DNA of 64,000 nucleotides from Pelobates cultripes (lineage: Eukaryota > Chordata > Amphibia > Anura > Pelobatidae), in the NCBI GenBank assembly GCA_933207985.1, contig OW240914.1, forward strand, positions 288,637,143 to 288,701,142, given 5' to 3'. Of the stretch, positions 21,170 to 32,162 are shown one piece after another. Position 1 is the stretch's first letter. Each line of letters opens with the position of its first letter. The translations under genes and the position numbers were made by a program. A model generated the notes under the pieces. It was not told the DNA's origin and searched no databases. It saw nothing but the letters and a program-made list of their open reading frames with translations.

Positions 21170-21245
21170 TGTTAAATACCTCTCTTTTTACCAATGGTGA
21201 TATTTTTTATATATAAACATAATTTTTTATATCTAATTATAGTTC
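21170..21245. repeat. PLE-2 terminal inverted repeat, right copy (76 bp, perfect)
   Basis: Exact reverse complement of 16970-17045. It sits at the 5' side of the minus-strand PLE-2 gene remnant. Confidence 0.85.
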
Positions 21246-21358
21246 AGTTTAGTCATTTTCTATAAATTTCCAAAGTAAATCACACCAGACACATGTTTGC
21301 CGGTTGATGAAATACTCTGGAATGTTTATTTTCGGGGGTTGGACCCCCTGATAAAGCA

Positions 21359-21613
21359 CTAATACATCATATGCATAATTACAGATAACAGAGAAGAATA
21401 CATCAATAAGGAAAATGAACATTTAAGAAGACAGCCACGCCTATCTGGGTTAGAACCTTTTGCTAGCCATTCATCCATCAAACCATCTACCCCATGAATT
21501 AATGGTTCCTGAATTCCTTTTAATTCTTCAGAGGGACACCTTAGCTTCTCTATTGTCAAGGTTACATTACCATATGAACCTGTGTTATCTGGAATGTAGG
21601 TACAACATGTCAT
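21359..21613 (-). pseudogene. Endogenous retrovirus envelope fragment (TM subunit-like)
   Basis: A short minus-strand frame has a Cys-Cys motif followed by YIPDN, as in the ectodomain of retroviral transmembrane envelope subunits, then a hydrophobic run at the C-terminus that could be the membrane anchor. The upstream surface subunit is not visible; the N gap begins about 360 bp upstream of this frame on the minus strand. It is consistent with the integrase relic further upstream on the same strand. It is an isolated fragment and not functional. Confidence 0.6.
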
Positions 21614-21971
21614 GTCATAGTATCTGGGAGTATTTTACATACTCCTCCTTTCTTCGCCAAAATCGTGTCTAGGGCCATCTGGAATGTGACTTGTAAGAGT
21701 TAAGCCAGCTCTTGTAAGGCATCTCTAGTACAATTAACAAAGCGCTGTTGGATGTAATAGATATAATAAATGCAAATCAAAATATTATTAGCAGTGATGG
21801 TTGGGGAAATACTCAAACTTTGTCTTTGACTTTGAAACCGTTTGGTACCCCCCTTGGCACCTCTATGACATCAATATATATAAGTTGGTCAAAACTGCTC
21901 TCTACAGAGGTACTCCTTTTGTCCTGAAGCATGAATGTGGTGTGTCAAGAGTACCTTGGTGATTGTGATAT

Positions 21972-22326
21972 NNNNNNNNNNNNNNNNNNNNNNNNNNNNN
22001 NNNNNNNNNNNNNNNNNNNNNNNNNNNNNNNNNNNNNNNNNNNNNNNNNNNNNNNNNNNNNNNNNNNNNNNNNNNNNNNNNNNNNNNNNNNNNNNNNNNN
22101 NNNNNNNNNNNNNNNNNNNNNNNNNNNNNNNNNNNNNNNNNNNNNNNNNNNNNNNNNNNNNNNNNNNNNNNNNNNNNNNNNNNNNNNNNNNNNNNNNNNN
22201 NNNNNNNNNNNNNNNNNNNNNNNNNNNNNNNNNNNNNNNNNNNNNNNNNNNNNNNNNNNNNNNNNNNNNNNNNNNNNNNNNNNNNNNNNNNNNNNNNNNN
22301 NNNNNNNNNNNNNNNNNNNNNNNNNN
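21972..22326. other. Assembly gap (355 N)
   Basis: A run of undetermined bases. It falls inside the retrovirus relic between the envelope-like and integrase-like fragments, so gene content there is unknown. Confidence 1.
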
Positions 22327-22479
22327 CCTCAGCTTCTGGACGTGAGGGCTGAAGGGTAAGGAGTCCTTCTGATTCACTTTAGCTCCACGAGGTTTCCTTT
22401 TGGGGTCCTCGGCTTTCCATCGATGGCAGGTGGTCAGGCGGTATTATGGCCATCAAAACACCTACTTGTTGATATTTTC

Positions 22480-22870
22480 TCTAACAAGTTACTTTTTCTT
22501 AAAATGGAGAGTCAAAGGGTTGGCAAGATCAACAAATGTTACTTCCCATGGAGCAAAAGCAGGCTTAAATCTGGAATGGTGAATCCACGGATCTCTGTAA
22601 CTTTCACGGTGTACTACTGGGCATATGGACTTGGTTGTCACATTGGTGACTGGATAGGCCTCTGGCCATCCTAACAACATGTCTATTATAACTATGCATA
22701 TATGCATAATTGAATCGGCAACTCTTTGGCACCTGGATAAAGTCACTTGGATTCTTGAAAGGGATAGTGAGGTTTAGCTAGATGCTTGGGGCTTTCCTCC
22801 TTTTCTGCCTGAGTTGCCCTTGGCACAAATGGCGCAGGATCTGCAGTAACTGTTGGTCAGAGAGGCAATT
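22480..22870 (-). pseudogene. Endogenous retrovirus integrase fragment
   Basis: Minus-strand frames show an integrase core block (DFIQVPKS, then IIDMLLGWPEAYP), followed after an apparent internal deletion by a C-terminal block with DPWIHHSRFKPA. This is the order seen in gamma/epsilon-like retroviral pol. Stops and shifts are present. The envelope-like fragment downstream on the same strand and the gap between them suggest one degraded provirus of which little is left. I could not delimit its LTRs. Confidence 0.6.
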
Positions 22871-22879
22871 CAAGGTGCT

Positions 22880-23560
22880 TCAGAGTATTTATTGATCAAA
22901 GAGTTCATGAGGGTCTTGAATAGGTATAAAGCTCCATGGGCCCACTGGACCACTGCCCAGTACATGTTTTTGGGTAAACAGAACTTAATAGTATTTTAGT
23001 ACAGCCCATGTTTAAGGGTTGCCCCTTTCTGTTTCTAGCTTTGTATTTCTGCAGGGTCAGCAGCTGCTTGTTTGGTATTTCTTCAGGAGCTTGAGGTCTG
23101 TGGGTAGGATCTACATGGTGGATATAGAAGTTTCTTCAGCGGACACCCTTCTGTCCACTTCCCTTGGGTACTCCTGAGTGACATCTAGTGGTCATTTTAG
23201 TAATTTTTTGAATAATACTGATTATAACTAAATGGAGTAAATAGGCATTTTACTTTAGCTAATATTCTGTCCACAACAGTCAGAATTTTGTGTGCAATTT
23301 CTCCTTATTCTTAGGAATTGACTTTTTGGAGCATTGTGCCAATGCAAGACAATTTTGTGCCCTAGGCAAGATCAGCTATTTGCACATCTCAAAAAAACAA
23401 AAAATTGCCAACTGTGGTTGTCTCCCCCCCACCCCCCAATCCCTCTGTGTGTCTCTTTTCCTAGCATCTTTGTATGTCTCTTTCTTTTGAAGCTCTTCTA
23501 TGTGTCTTTTTGTTGCTACCAGACCATCTGTGTGTTTCTTTGTCACTCTATCCCCTCTGT
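22880..23560. other. Unassigned sequence with pyrimidine-rich low-complexity repeats
   Basis: 23420-23560 is rich in 'tgtgtctcttt' and 'ccctctgtgtg' repeats; the reverse complement of this motif recurs at 40270-40360 (agacacacaaagg). The rest shows no coding frame or boundary that I recognise. 23160-23200 includes 'tgacatctagtggtcat'. Confidence 0.4.
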
Positions 23561-23564
23561 GCCA

Positions 23565-24150
23565 TCAACAGAATATCATCCAGATAGATGATCGATCTGA
23601 TGCCTCTGGCCCTCAGAGTTGCCATGACAGGCTTCAACAACTTGGTGAGGAACCAAGGGGCTGAACTGAGACTAAATGGAAGGCATGTGAACTGCTCCCG
23701 TGCCAAGGGAACTGAAGGAAACACCTGTCCTTGTGTTGGATTGGTACCATGAGATAAGCGTCCTTCAGATCCAGTCAGGATAACCAGCCTCCCTCACAGA
23801 GCAGGTCACTAAGGAGATGGATGCCCTTCATCTTAAAGTGTCCGTAGATGACATACGCATTGAGGGCACACAGGTTAATCACAGGGCGGCAGTCTCCTGT
23901 TTTCTTCCTTACTAGGAAAATAGTACTTAAGAAACAAGGGGGCCAGTCCAGCATGGATAGTATTCCTGAGTGAACCATGTTGGAAGCCTCCTCATCCATA
24001 CATATCAGCCGTGGAGCAGAGGCTTGTATCGGAGGTTCAACAAAGTCAATCCGTAATCCGGACACGTTCTGTAGAACCCATGATGGCTTTCCACTGAGGA
24101 AAAAAATGAAACAGTCTGCCCGCAATGGGTACGTTTGACAAATAAGGAGT
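23565..24150 (-). pseudogene. DIRS-C reverse transcriptase fragment
   Basis: On the minus strand: VSGLRIDFVEPP, HSGILSMLDWPPCFLSTIFLVRKKTGDCRPVINLCALNAYV, HFKMKGIHLLSDLL, and, in another frame, GIRSIIYLDDIL with an intact YLDD box near 23580. This matches the RT of the complete DIRS at 55151-60997 block by block (FVSNLVFSAKKG, VINLRPLNAFI, HFKMEGIHCLRDLL, LIIYLDDILIL). The 3' half of the RT and the recombinase are missing. Confidence 0.75.
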
Positions 24151-24155
24151 GACTC

Positions 24156-25088
24156 TTACCTGAGGTGTATTTTGCCCATGTAGATGAAGCACCTCGGCCT
24201 GTGGAGAAACCCTGGAACCCACGGGTCCCCTGAGCAGAAGACCCACTTGAGAGACAGTTGAGCCTTGTTGAGAGACGTATTAATGGAGAAGTGATGGTTC
24301 AACTCCTTCAAGAATGTGTCACCAAAGAGTAGACCGTTGGCATTCGGACCCAATTCCTTAAAGGCAAAGTCAGCCAGTTTGCCATCTAGCCTGTACAGGG
24401 CCGCCATGCAGTGTTCTGAATTTAGGGTCACATTGGCATTGCCAGGAGACAATTAGCCCTTTGGGCCCACTCCTGAAGGAGATGAGCATCCACTGGTGCT
24501 CCACCATGTAGGGCATCATCCACCATCAGGAAAACCTGCATCAACAGACCACTGAGATCAAGCAGTTTATCCTGGGCTGAAAGTAGGTCCTGTTTCCCAG
24601 ATCTCATCATGAAGGTGGCAAACACTGGGTCAAAATCAGGGTAAAGAGCCACCTTATCCTACATTGTTGAACGGGGGCATGCAGCCTGGAGTTTTTCCCA
24701 GGCCTCCTTGTTTAAAGTAACGGAGAAATTCCACAATGTGGTCTGGTGGAGCCCATTCTGTGGAGCAAGGATGTTTGAGAAGATGTGAGTCGAAGAGTGG
24801 GTGACCAGAAGGGTCCTAGAGAGCCTTCAGCGAATCAGTCAGAGAGGAGCTCAGAATAGTTTCTCTCATGTAGCGTGAGGGTCGTTCCTGACTGGGAGAA
24901 GCGTTACCCAAGCCGCCAGCTCAGTACTTACAAAGGATGTCCTAGCCAGGTGCCCAAGAAAACGCGTCTTCATCCGGGTGACCGCCGTAGCTATAGCCGA
25001 GTCTGGCCAGTTTGGCTGGCTTTATTACCTTGCCAGTGACAGCACTATGATCTTTCCAATGTCTTTTACGTGCAGAGCCCATGTCCAT
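24156..25088 (-). pseudogene. DIRS-C gag fragment
   Basis: From a possible start at 25088 (MDMGSARKRHWKDHSAV) the broken minus-strand frames read WAPPDHIVEFLRYF, YPDFDPVFATFMMRSGKQDLLSAQDKLLDLSGLL, VDAHLLQEWAQRANCLL, and ANGLLFGDTFLKELNHHF then LNKAQLSLKWVF. The gag of the complete DIRS has the same order (EPAEHIAQYLALRV, QDKFLDTLGPVTKLYELL, FGWLQRLVCMIGNAN, AKGLLFGESFVKDLGSYV, LDKAQSSIKRVF). Frameshifts divide it into at least three pieces. Confidence 0.7.
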
Positions 25089-25940
25089 AGAGTGGAAGGA
25101 GAAACCTAAGTCAGAGTCCTGAGCCCCAGAGATGTGGGCCCAGCAGGAAGGGCAGCAAGGGCTTTAGGTAGCGAATCTGCCAGTGCGGCAAATAAACAGG
25201 CTTGTACCCAACAAGCACAAGCATATCATGTCCAATAGGCCATGTAAAGGAGTGGGTCACCCTCAGAGTATATGTTTTAGGCCCAGGGTCCAAATGTACA
25301 GTCAGAGGGAGGGTGTCATCCAACCCAGAAAGTGCCACAGACACAGTAGTGAGGCCCAGTAAAGGTATCAGGTACCAGTAGTATGGAAAGGGGTTCACCC
25401 CATGTATGAATAGGCCAGAGGCCTAGCTCCACTGTGGAGGGTAATACCCTTTAGGACTTACCTAGGGGAAAAAACATCCTAGATGGAGGGAACCAGTGAA
25501 GGAGAAGCTGGCGACATAGCCAGCAGTAGTAGGGCAGTGAAGTGGACAGTCCTGGACTGCCTGAAGTGCAACAGGCCCATGCAGCTCCGGAAAAAAAAAG
25601 GCAGCTCGCGAGCCGTGGGAGAGGGTCTGAGTGCCACGGGTACAGCTAGGTGGTGGGGAGGGGTGCAGTGGTATCTGTAACCGGAAATACGTATGTGGAG
25701 CGCAACCGGAAATTGACATTTGGAACGCATAGTATCAATATACAGACGGACGGATAACAGCTGAATTGTGCCGCAAGTTTTTTATGTGAAGACCACCTGG
25801 AGGTAATATTCCCTCATTGAAGAGGTGTTTCCATGAAAAAGTTCTCCAATCAACACATGGACTGGTTGTATTTAAAGGACTCTGTTGGGGGTGGGAATTA
25901 TGCATGCTTTGTATTTTATATACTGTTTATACTGCACAAT
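25089..25940. other. Unassigned, possibly DIRS-C leader
   Basis: There is a 95-codon minus-strand open frame at 25111-25398 with no recognised similarity. The rest is non-coding. It lies upstream of the DIRS-C gag and could be its leader, but I found no matching repeat. Confidence 0.25.
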
Positions 25941-25941
25941 T

Positions 25942-25984
25942 ATCTCTGAGGAAGTCCAATTTTTATGGACAAAACGCGTTAGAT
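25942..25984 (+). ncRNA. Hammerhead ribozyme relic (PLE type)
   Basis: CTGAGGA at 25946-25952 is the hammerhead CUGANGA box. A stem II follows (GTCCA at 25954-25958 with TGGAC at 25966-25970), then AAAA where the core needs GAAA, then CGCGTT. ATCT at 25942-25945 can pair with AGAT at 25981-25984 as stem I. The layout equals the intact motif at 50271-50314, but the G of GAAA has become A, so cleavage is probably lost. It is likely a leftover of a Penelope element; no PLE coding sequence is adjacent. Confidence 0.6.
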
Positions 25985-27320
25985 TGCAGTCAATTTTATA
26001 TTCAATTTATTGATTTTTGATTAAGGCTTGTTAGTGCCTTTAATAAAAAAAAATTTTTTTACATTTTAACTGGCATACTCCCATTTCTTGGAAGACAGAG
26101 CAACCTATCCGTGGAGGGTGAACGCTACTTCAGCCCCATGTGGGCTTAAAGGCGCATTATTCATCACTATTTCGTGAAGGCAATCATTGTGGGTTAAATT
26201 CTATTATTGTTATTGTACTTCACTATGTGCTATGTATTCTTTTGTTTTTTAGTCATTCAGCTGTATCCCATTTTTGTTCATTCACACAGGGGTGCGGTGG
26301 TACCCTGAAGGTGCCGTGGGAGTGCACAGCATGAGGGCCAGCTTAGAAGGATCCCGGGGGTTCCCAGTGGTGTATTCTGGTTTTGTGCTGCCCTAGGCAA
26401 TATGTAAACATATAACTAAGAACAAATAATAATAATAATAATGCATAGTATTTGTCTGAGTTGGGTAGTGCTCACCTGGAGTCAGCAGCAAAGGTAGAGG
26501 TAGTGGGAGTGTTTGCCTGAGGATTTTAAACTGCTGTTATTTTGTTCTGATTGGCTGTTCTGAAAATTTATGTTAACTATTTCTTTGCTGCTGGAGGTTT
26601 TCAGTAAAGAAGGTAAAGCAAATGTGAAGCCATAAAATTAAATGGTATACATATAGGTATATTACATAAAGATAAATAAATAGAGGTTGGATTTGTGCCT
26701 AAGTGGTAATGGTGAGTGAAATTAGAGATGCTCTTACACAAAAGTCACTCCAGATCACTACATATAGATAGATCGCTTAGAAGATCAACACTTCTATTGG
26801 CACCTAAATACGAACAGAAATTATTATGAAGAGGATCCGGTACCGTCAATTTGCAGAAAATATAGCTCCTGTCTAGAATCAGATCACATATCCCGAAAAA
26901 CGCTATACACAGATAATTGACTGCTATGGAGATCGATAAAATAGTTTCACATCCATATACCTATGAGAACTTTACTAAGTTCTATTAAGTCTTAATTTTC
27001 CAAAAGACTTTCTCGAGTAAAGTACTAAATGCGGTGCCGATCTGCAGCAATACTTCAAACACTTCAGTTACGCAAGAGAAGAAATTACTTTGTATCAGAA
27101 ACCAAATCATTTACCACCATTGTTACTATGTTATGAAAGTTACTGAGTTGTGAAACTAGAAAAAAACTCTATATTGATGTACTGCCGGTTTACAGAAAAT
27201 ATAAGTCCTATCTGTAGTTTGTCACATATCTGATAGTGGTCTAAGCGGCTGGTGAAAGGTTATTGGGTGAAAATCTCGAGCATGAAATCAGCCTAATAGC
27301 TATATAAAGACATATAATAT
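25985..27320. other. Non-coding sequence without recognised features
   Basis: No supported gene is seen. It includes a poly-A/T run near 26045-26060 and an (AAT)n at 26428-26440. 'ttgtgctgccctaggcaa' near 26380 resembles 'ttgtgccctaggcaag' near 23355, hinting at a shared old repeat. Confidence 0.5.
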
Positions 27321-27325
27321 TTAGT

Positions 27326-28551
27326 TGTAACGGACCGTTTTGCACACAAGAGGTTAAAAACCGTTTAGGCGATATCCCCCTTTCCAGATGCACAGACAGC
27401 TACTGCAATCACCAGTCTTCCGAACTGCAAACACATGAATTCACCAATCACCCGAACTGCAAATATATAATTTCCCCAAACTGCCGAACTGCAAACCAGG
27501 GGAATGCTCCAAACTCCCGAACAGGAAACACACGAATGCTGTAAACAGCCGAACAGGAAAAACCATCCGAACAGTTTACACTCCTGGTATTCGCGCTGTA
27601 ATAGCATACAAACCAATTCCCCCCAAGAACGAGACGACACTTTGTTTGAGGGTCAAGCAGAACTGGTTTACGGGGTCTACCTACCCGGCTTTTATGCAGG
27701 TCTCCCACCTGGTGGACACTACCCTAGGGGACCAAATGGGAAACTGGGACACAAAGGGTAAAAAGACCAATCACAAGCTTACACATTTAAACAGATCCCA
27801 CAATGCATCACAATCCCTCCTCTCTGTCCTGGAGATAATTGGGAAGTAATCAAATTATCTCCAAGGACAGAGGCAAAACTCCATTACACACATTTTTAGT
27901 AAAAAGACTTAAAATTACATACGGTTACATTGATCATATAAAACATACAAATTCTACATATCCCCAGATAGCTTAGATCTGAGTACACATTACTACCGAA
28001 TGGCGCTCAGATCACATACGTACAGTTCAATCGCCATGGAGCCAAAGTCTTTCTCATAGTCTTTCGTTACACGAATAGGCTCCATGGCATGGCTATCTGG
28101 GGTAATGCTGTTCATATGGTGAAACTACCAAATGAACAGTCATTTGGTTCCACTACCGAATGCAGAGGTAAGGAGGCTGACGGCTCAGCGGTGTTCGGGC
28201 AAATAAGTGTCCGTTTTCAGTTCCATAGTTTAGGCGCTGAACACCGCTGGCCGTTCGGGAGTTAAAAAGGCCACTGCCACATGTTTGGCAAATGAACAAA
28301 GGCCACCTAGCATTCGTCAATTAAGCTGAGGTTAACCGCAGCTTCTGGGCGGTCAATTGACGGCACACTCCAGTTCCCAGGTGGTCGATTGTTCGGAAGA
28401 TTGAATCTACCGAACACCCCGGCAGAAAGGCACGAATACCTGCCTTTCTGCAGGGAAAATAAAAGGTTTTAAATGCTGGGCCATAGTCTAAAGGGAGCAG
28501 GCAAGCAACCAGGCTCCTCCAGTGGACAGTGGCGAGGCTGGTTCCACCACA
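27326..28551 (-). mobile_element. Solo LTR with TTAGT target duplication
   Basis: On the minus strand it begins TGTGGTGGAACCAGCC (28551) and ends GGTCCGTTACA (27326). It is flanked by TTAGT on both sides (27321-27325 and 28552-28556), a perfect 5-bp duplication. Its internal blocks match the family at 4112-5150, 11550-12213 and the 3' part of 8026-10427: 'aatggcgctcagatc', 'ccatggag', 'ggagataatt', 'caagaacgagac' and 'gtggacactaccctagg'. At 1226 bp it is the longest and best-delimited member, which makes it the reference for the family here. Confidence 0.85.
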
Positions 28552-28713
28552 TTAGTTATTCAGAAAAATGAATCAATAAGCATTCCGCTTGACTTTCATA
28601 CAATTAGGTTTCAATCATTAAGCTAATAAGCCCTAGGTTGCTATTCTAACTTCATGCTAAAATGAGATATAACTGTGGCAAAAATGACCTCGCCACTGGT
28701 TTTTGGAGGGTCC

Positions 28714-29350
28714 TGTTTGCCAGCCTCCTGCCCAAAGACTATGGGCCTTGCAAAAAGACATGTTAAAAAGTGACTTCCATGGGAAAATGTGCCTCTTCCC
28801 CTCCCCCTTTTTCCTGTTCTATTGTTTCCCCAGCAGGGTGTTGTCTCAGGGACACTGCCAGATCAATTTAAACTGGCTGCTTTGTCCCTCCTCAATCTCC
28901 CATCAGCCCTTGCTATTGTCTGATCCCACACTTCTTTGTACTATGTAACCTATTGTATGTAAATAAGGCTGTTGGGGGTTTAAATGTGTGTATAAATTGT
29001 AAGTGCTTGCTTTGCATTAAAGAGTTCCTGTTTTACCCTCAACATAGAGCCTCATGTGTGGGGGGAAAGGCTGCATCAATCCAGGGGATCACTATACTCC
29101 CCTGGCCTTATAATCACTTAGCTCTTTTAAGAGCTGTTCCTATTACCTCTCTTGGAGGAGAGGTTCACCCACTGGAAGCTGGATCCTGGTCTTAGGTCCA
29201 GGGTGGGTGGAGGACGGCAAGTTCCTAGCCAAGCTGTAACGCTGGATGTGGTGCTGATGGTGTCTGGTGGAGTGCTTGGAGTCCTTGGAGCATCCGTCGG
29301 CGGAGGTACCCAACCGGGGTACAGGAAGCTCTGTTAGAATAACCCTGTGT
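28714..29350 (+). repeat. LTR-like sequence of a related family
   Basis: It starts TGTTTGCCAGCCTCCTGCCC with 'aaagactatgggcc', as at 10808. It contains a polyadenylation-like attaaa at about 29017 followed by 'gttttaccctcaacatagagcc', resembling 'gttttaccctcaagatggagc' in the LTR at 4112-5150. The 3' end (…gctctgttaga near 29338) is uncertain, and no target duplication could be fixed. Confidence 0.5.
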
Positions 29351-29876
29351 GCCTTTGGGGGCACTTTACTTATATCCCCGTCTATCTAATAACCTGACTG
29401 TGAAAACAGTGTAGTGAGAGTACGCTCATCTAAAAACAAGGGGAATGATACATGAATGCAAAAACAGTGCATTCTGTGTTAATATACAAGTGATTAAAAT
29501 AATCTTGATCAAGCTAAAGCAGCAGCATCATATAATAGAGTAATCTATAAAAGTCTCAATAGATCGTATGTGAAAAGGGGATGCAGCCTGAGCCTGAACT
29601 GGCTCATCAGAAGGGAACCTGCTGCAAGGAATGTTGGGTTTAAAAAGGTTAAGTTAAAGCCTGATTGGTGTAAATTTTGATGTTATTTGCTATCATTTAT
29701 GTGGCATTACTTATCTCCAACAAGCCGTGCAGACCCCCTCCTGCCACGCGGTCCGACACCTCCAAGTGGCCGCGTGGCACACTGAGGGGTACTCACCTCT
29801 TTTACTTTTGGGAGCAATTTGTAACAGGTAGGATTACTAAGGTTATCCATACAAATAGTTGTATATTTTTCCTTAT
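29351..29876. other. Non-coding, unassigned
   Basis: I see no coding frame, structured repeat or terminus. It ends at the PLE fragment starting at 29877. Confidence 0.5.
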
Positions 29877-30641
29877 CTAGAAGGACAATATTTCCCCCTT
29901 TCTGAAGATTTGATGACTACATTTTTTGTCTCTGCCTAATTCTGCTAGGGCTTTGCATTCCATGAAAGTTATATTGACCTGCTTGATTTTTGGGGATGGA
30001 AGGGATTCAATTTCATCAAAGGCAATTTTAATGAAAAGGTCTACACTTGATACCTCCTTAAAGATGGTGTGAACCAACTTGCTTGTTTTAAAATTTGTCA
30101 ATGGTTGGTCTAGGTCTTGCTCATCAAGCAATGACATAAGGATCTGGAGGTGCTTATAGTCCACTGGAAAGACTCCTACTTCTTAAGCCAATTTAGAATT
30201 TCTTCTACTATGTATTATATTTAGAGCTAGTTTACATCTGAAGAGGTTAGTGTCTTCAATCCAATCTAACTTGTTTACACTCGGGGAGGGTACAAATGAA
30301 AGTAAATTTTTTAAAAGTAAGATATGATGTTCATGAAGGGTAAAGGTAGAGTGATTAATTATTTGATTATTAGATTTGTTCGTCAGCATAGGATCTAATT
30401 CAGATAAGTGTCTCTCCCTGTTTTGTACCCTTATTTATTTCTGTCTCTTAGGCGCTCTCTGTGGGAGGGGACAGTCATGTTCTAAAAAAGGAGATGAGGA
30501 GCTCACAGTGGTACTGGTTGTGTCCCTGTAGTCTCTTAAACATTCCTTGTGCTTTTTTTCTCTAATGGTAATGATCGCTTTCAGCTGCTCTAGCGGCACT
30601 GCAGCGATGCAGCGATGCAGGGATGTCGAGGCATTGTGCAA
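29877..30641 (-). pseudogene. Penelope-like element (PLE-3), N-terminal coding fragment
   Basis: Minus-strand frames: an acidic/basic N-terminus (30641-30435), then INHSTFTLHEHHILLLKNLLSFVPSPSVNKLDWIEDTNLFRCKLAL (30350-30220), and the stretch ending NITFMECKALAELGRD (about 29930). The second block is the conserved region before the RT in Penelope proteins. PLE-1 has the equivalent ISGKLSNQEIQLLEKGMKFAPS..DFSLYIDLKKYI. The third block precedes the IK.ADKGG motif, here lost by a frameshift. The RT itself is absent. Confidence 0.65.
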
Positions 30642-31650
30642 TAACCCCCTGACTGCCAGGCTCCTGAGTGATCACTCCCCTCAGAGCGATCACTTTCAGG
30701 TTGCTCCACGTGGTGGTCTGGCGAGTCTGAAACGTTTACTTCCGGTTCAGACCACCATCTTGGAATTTTCCTTACCTGTTCCCTCGTGGTCTCCTGGTCC
30801 GGTGCTTAACTGGCTCTCCTTACCGTTGCCGGCATCCACACAGCCTGCTCGTTACTTCTCCTTCACGAAAACCGTAAGTCAGGCCCGCCGTAAAGCAACC
30901 GCTGCAATTCCCTGGATTTACACGGCGGAGCCCCGTTCGGTTCAAATCAGTATTCGGTTTGTTTCTTTTAATCATTATGGCATTCGCCTCAAAATTCCCT
31001 CAGCTAATCGCATGTTCACCTGTTCTAAAACTATCGAACGATATAATTTGGTTAGATATTCATAACATCAATCGGTTTGGTTTTCGAATGTCAGTTATGG
31101 TGTATCTATTCGTTTGTTGCTACACTCTACATAGTTCTTTCGGCAACTACACTAACTCACGTATTAAGCATGAATTCAGCCGGTACTCCATGGGGATTTT
31201 GCCCCTACTGGTTACAAACGTTATTGCAGTCACTTGTAAAATCTATTAATTAAATAGGAATGTTTTAAACAAGGATGAAGGGTCCTAATTTCCTAATTAT
31301 TATTTTTTTCCACAGAGTCATCCCAGTGGTTAGTACTGGGAATTGTGAATTCTGTCACTGTCAATTATTTCTTATAGGTTGGTTGATATTTAATTATGCT
31401 TTTTATTATAAAGACCAATAATACACATTACATTAGTTAAGCATGTATTTTACTCTTTTAGGTTATTTTCCATTGAACGGTAGCTTTTACAAGCACGAAA
31501 ATCGTCATCATTGACGTTAAATCTACCCTCTACAGTGTCAGGTAGGTTCCTTGTTTTTAGGGCCCACGATCTGGCCATACCACTACGTTTCAATCAGACG
31601 TTCATATATCTCATGTCCACAGGTAATCATCTCGAGACTCTCACAGGATG
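30642..31650. other. Non-coding, possibly DIRS-B left flank
   Basis: It includes a short gcagcgatgcagcgatgcag repeat at 30601-30620 and 'gatcactcccctcagagcgatcact' (near-palindrome, 30670-30694). Neither open frame in this stretch resembles a protein I know. It lies upstream of the DIRS-B leader. Confidence 0.35.
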
Positions 31651-31729
31651 TTACTTCTACCTCGACAGCGCAACCTGACTCACATATCAGGTACTATGCC
31701 AGAACCCATTTTTTCCTTCTCTACCATGT

Positions 31730-32162
31730 TCTGAGGGGTACTGGTCCTAGGGTACATGACCCAACTAGGTAAAGTTTCTGGTCTTAATCCATAGGCTAGT
31801 GGTCCCGCGAGACCAACACCCCTCTCCTCATACTCGGAGGAATACACCCCTCGGGCCAAATCATAGCTAGCCGTCTCGCATTGTTGCATAGAGAGGGCCT
31901 CACCTGTCACTCCCAATCTATCTTATGCATTAACTGCCCCTGAGAGGCCAACACCCCACCACAACGTTTGGTGGCCTCATACGCTCCCCTTGGGCAACGC
32001 ATAGGTAGCGCCTCTCAAGCCGCTTGGCAATTAGCAGGGACTCATCTGTCACCATCAAGAAGTATAATTGTTTCGCCACTTGGTATTTAGCTAGCCTTAA
32101 CAGTACCCACCCAATCAAACATTACAGAGTGATTGATTAAAGCTACCTTATATTTTTCAGTT
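31730..32162 (+). repeat. DIRS-B leader
   Basis: Repeated phrases such as 'gggcctcacctgtcac', 'ttggcaattagcaggg' and 'catagctag' occur here, in the DIRS-A leader (16380-16520, reversed) and at 63000-63240. It directly precedes the DIRS-B gag start at 32163. Confidence 0.6.

Noticed and set aside
30547..31065. 172-codon plus-strand frame
   Set aside because: It begins antisense to the PLE-3 N-terminal fragment and continues into non-coding sequence; no domain was seen.
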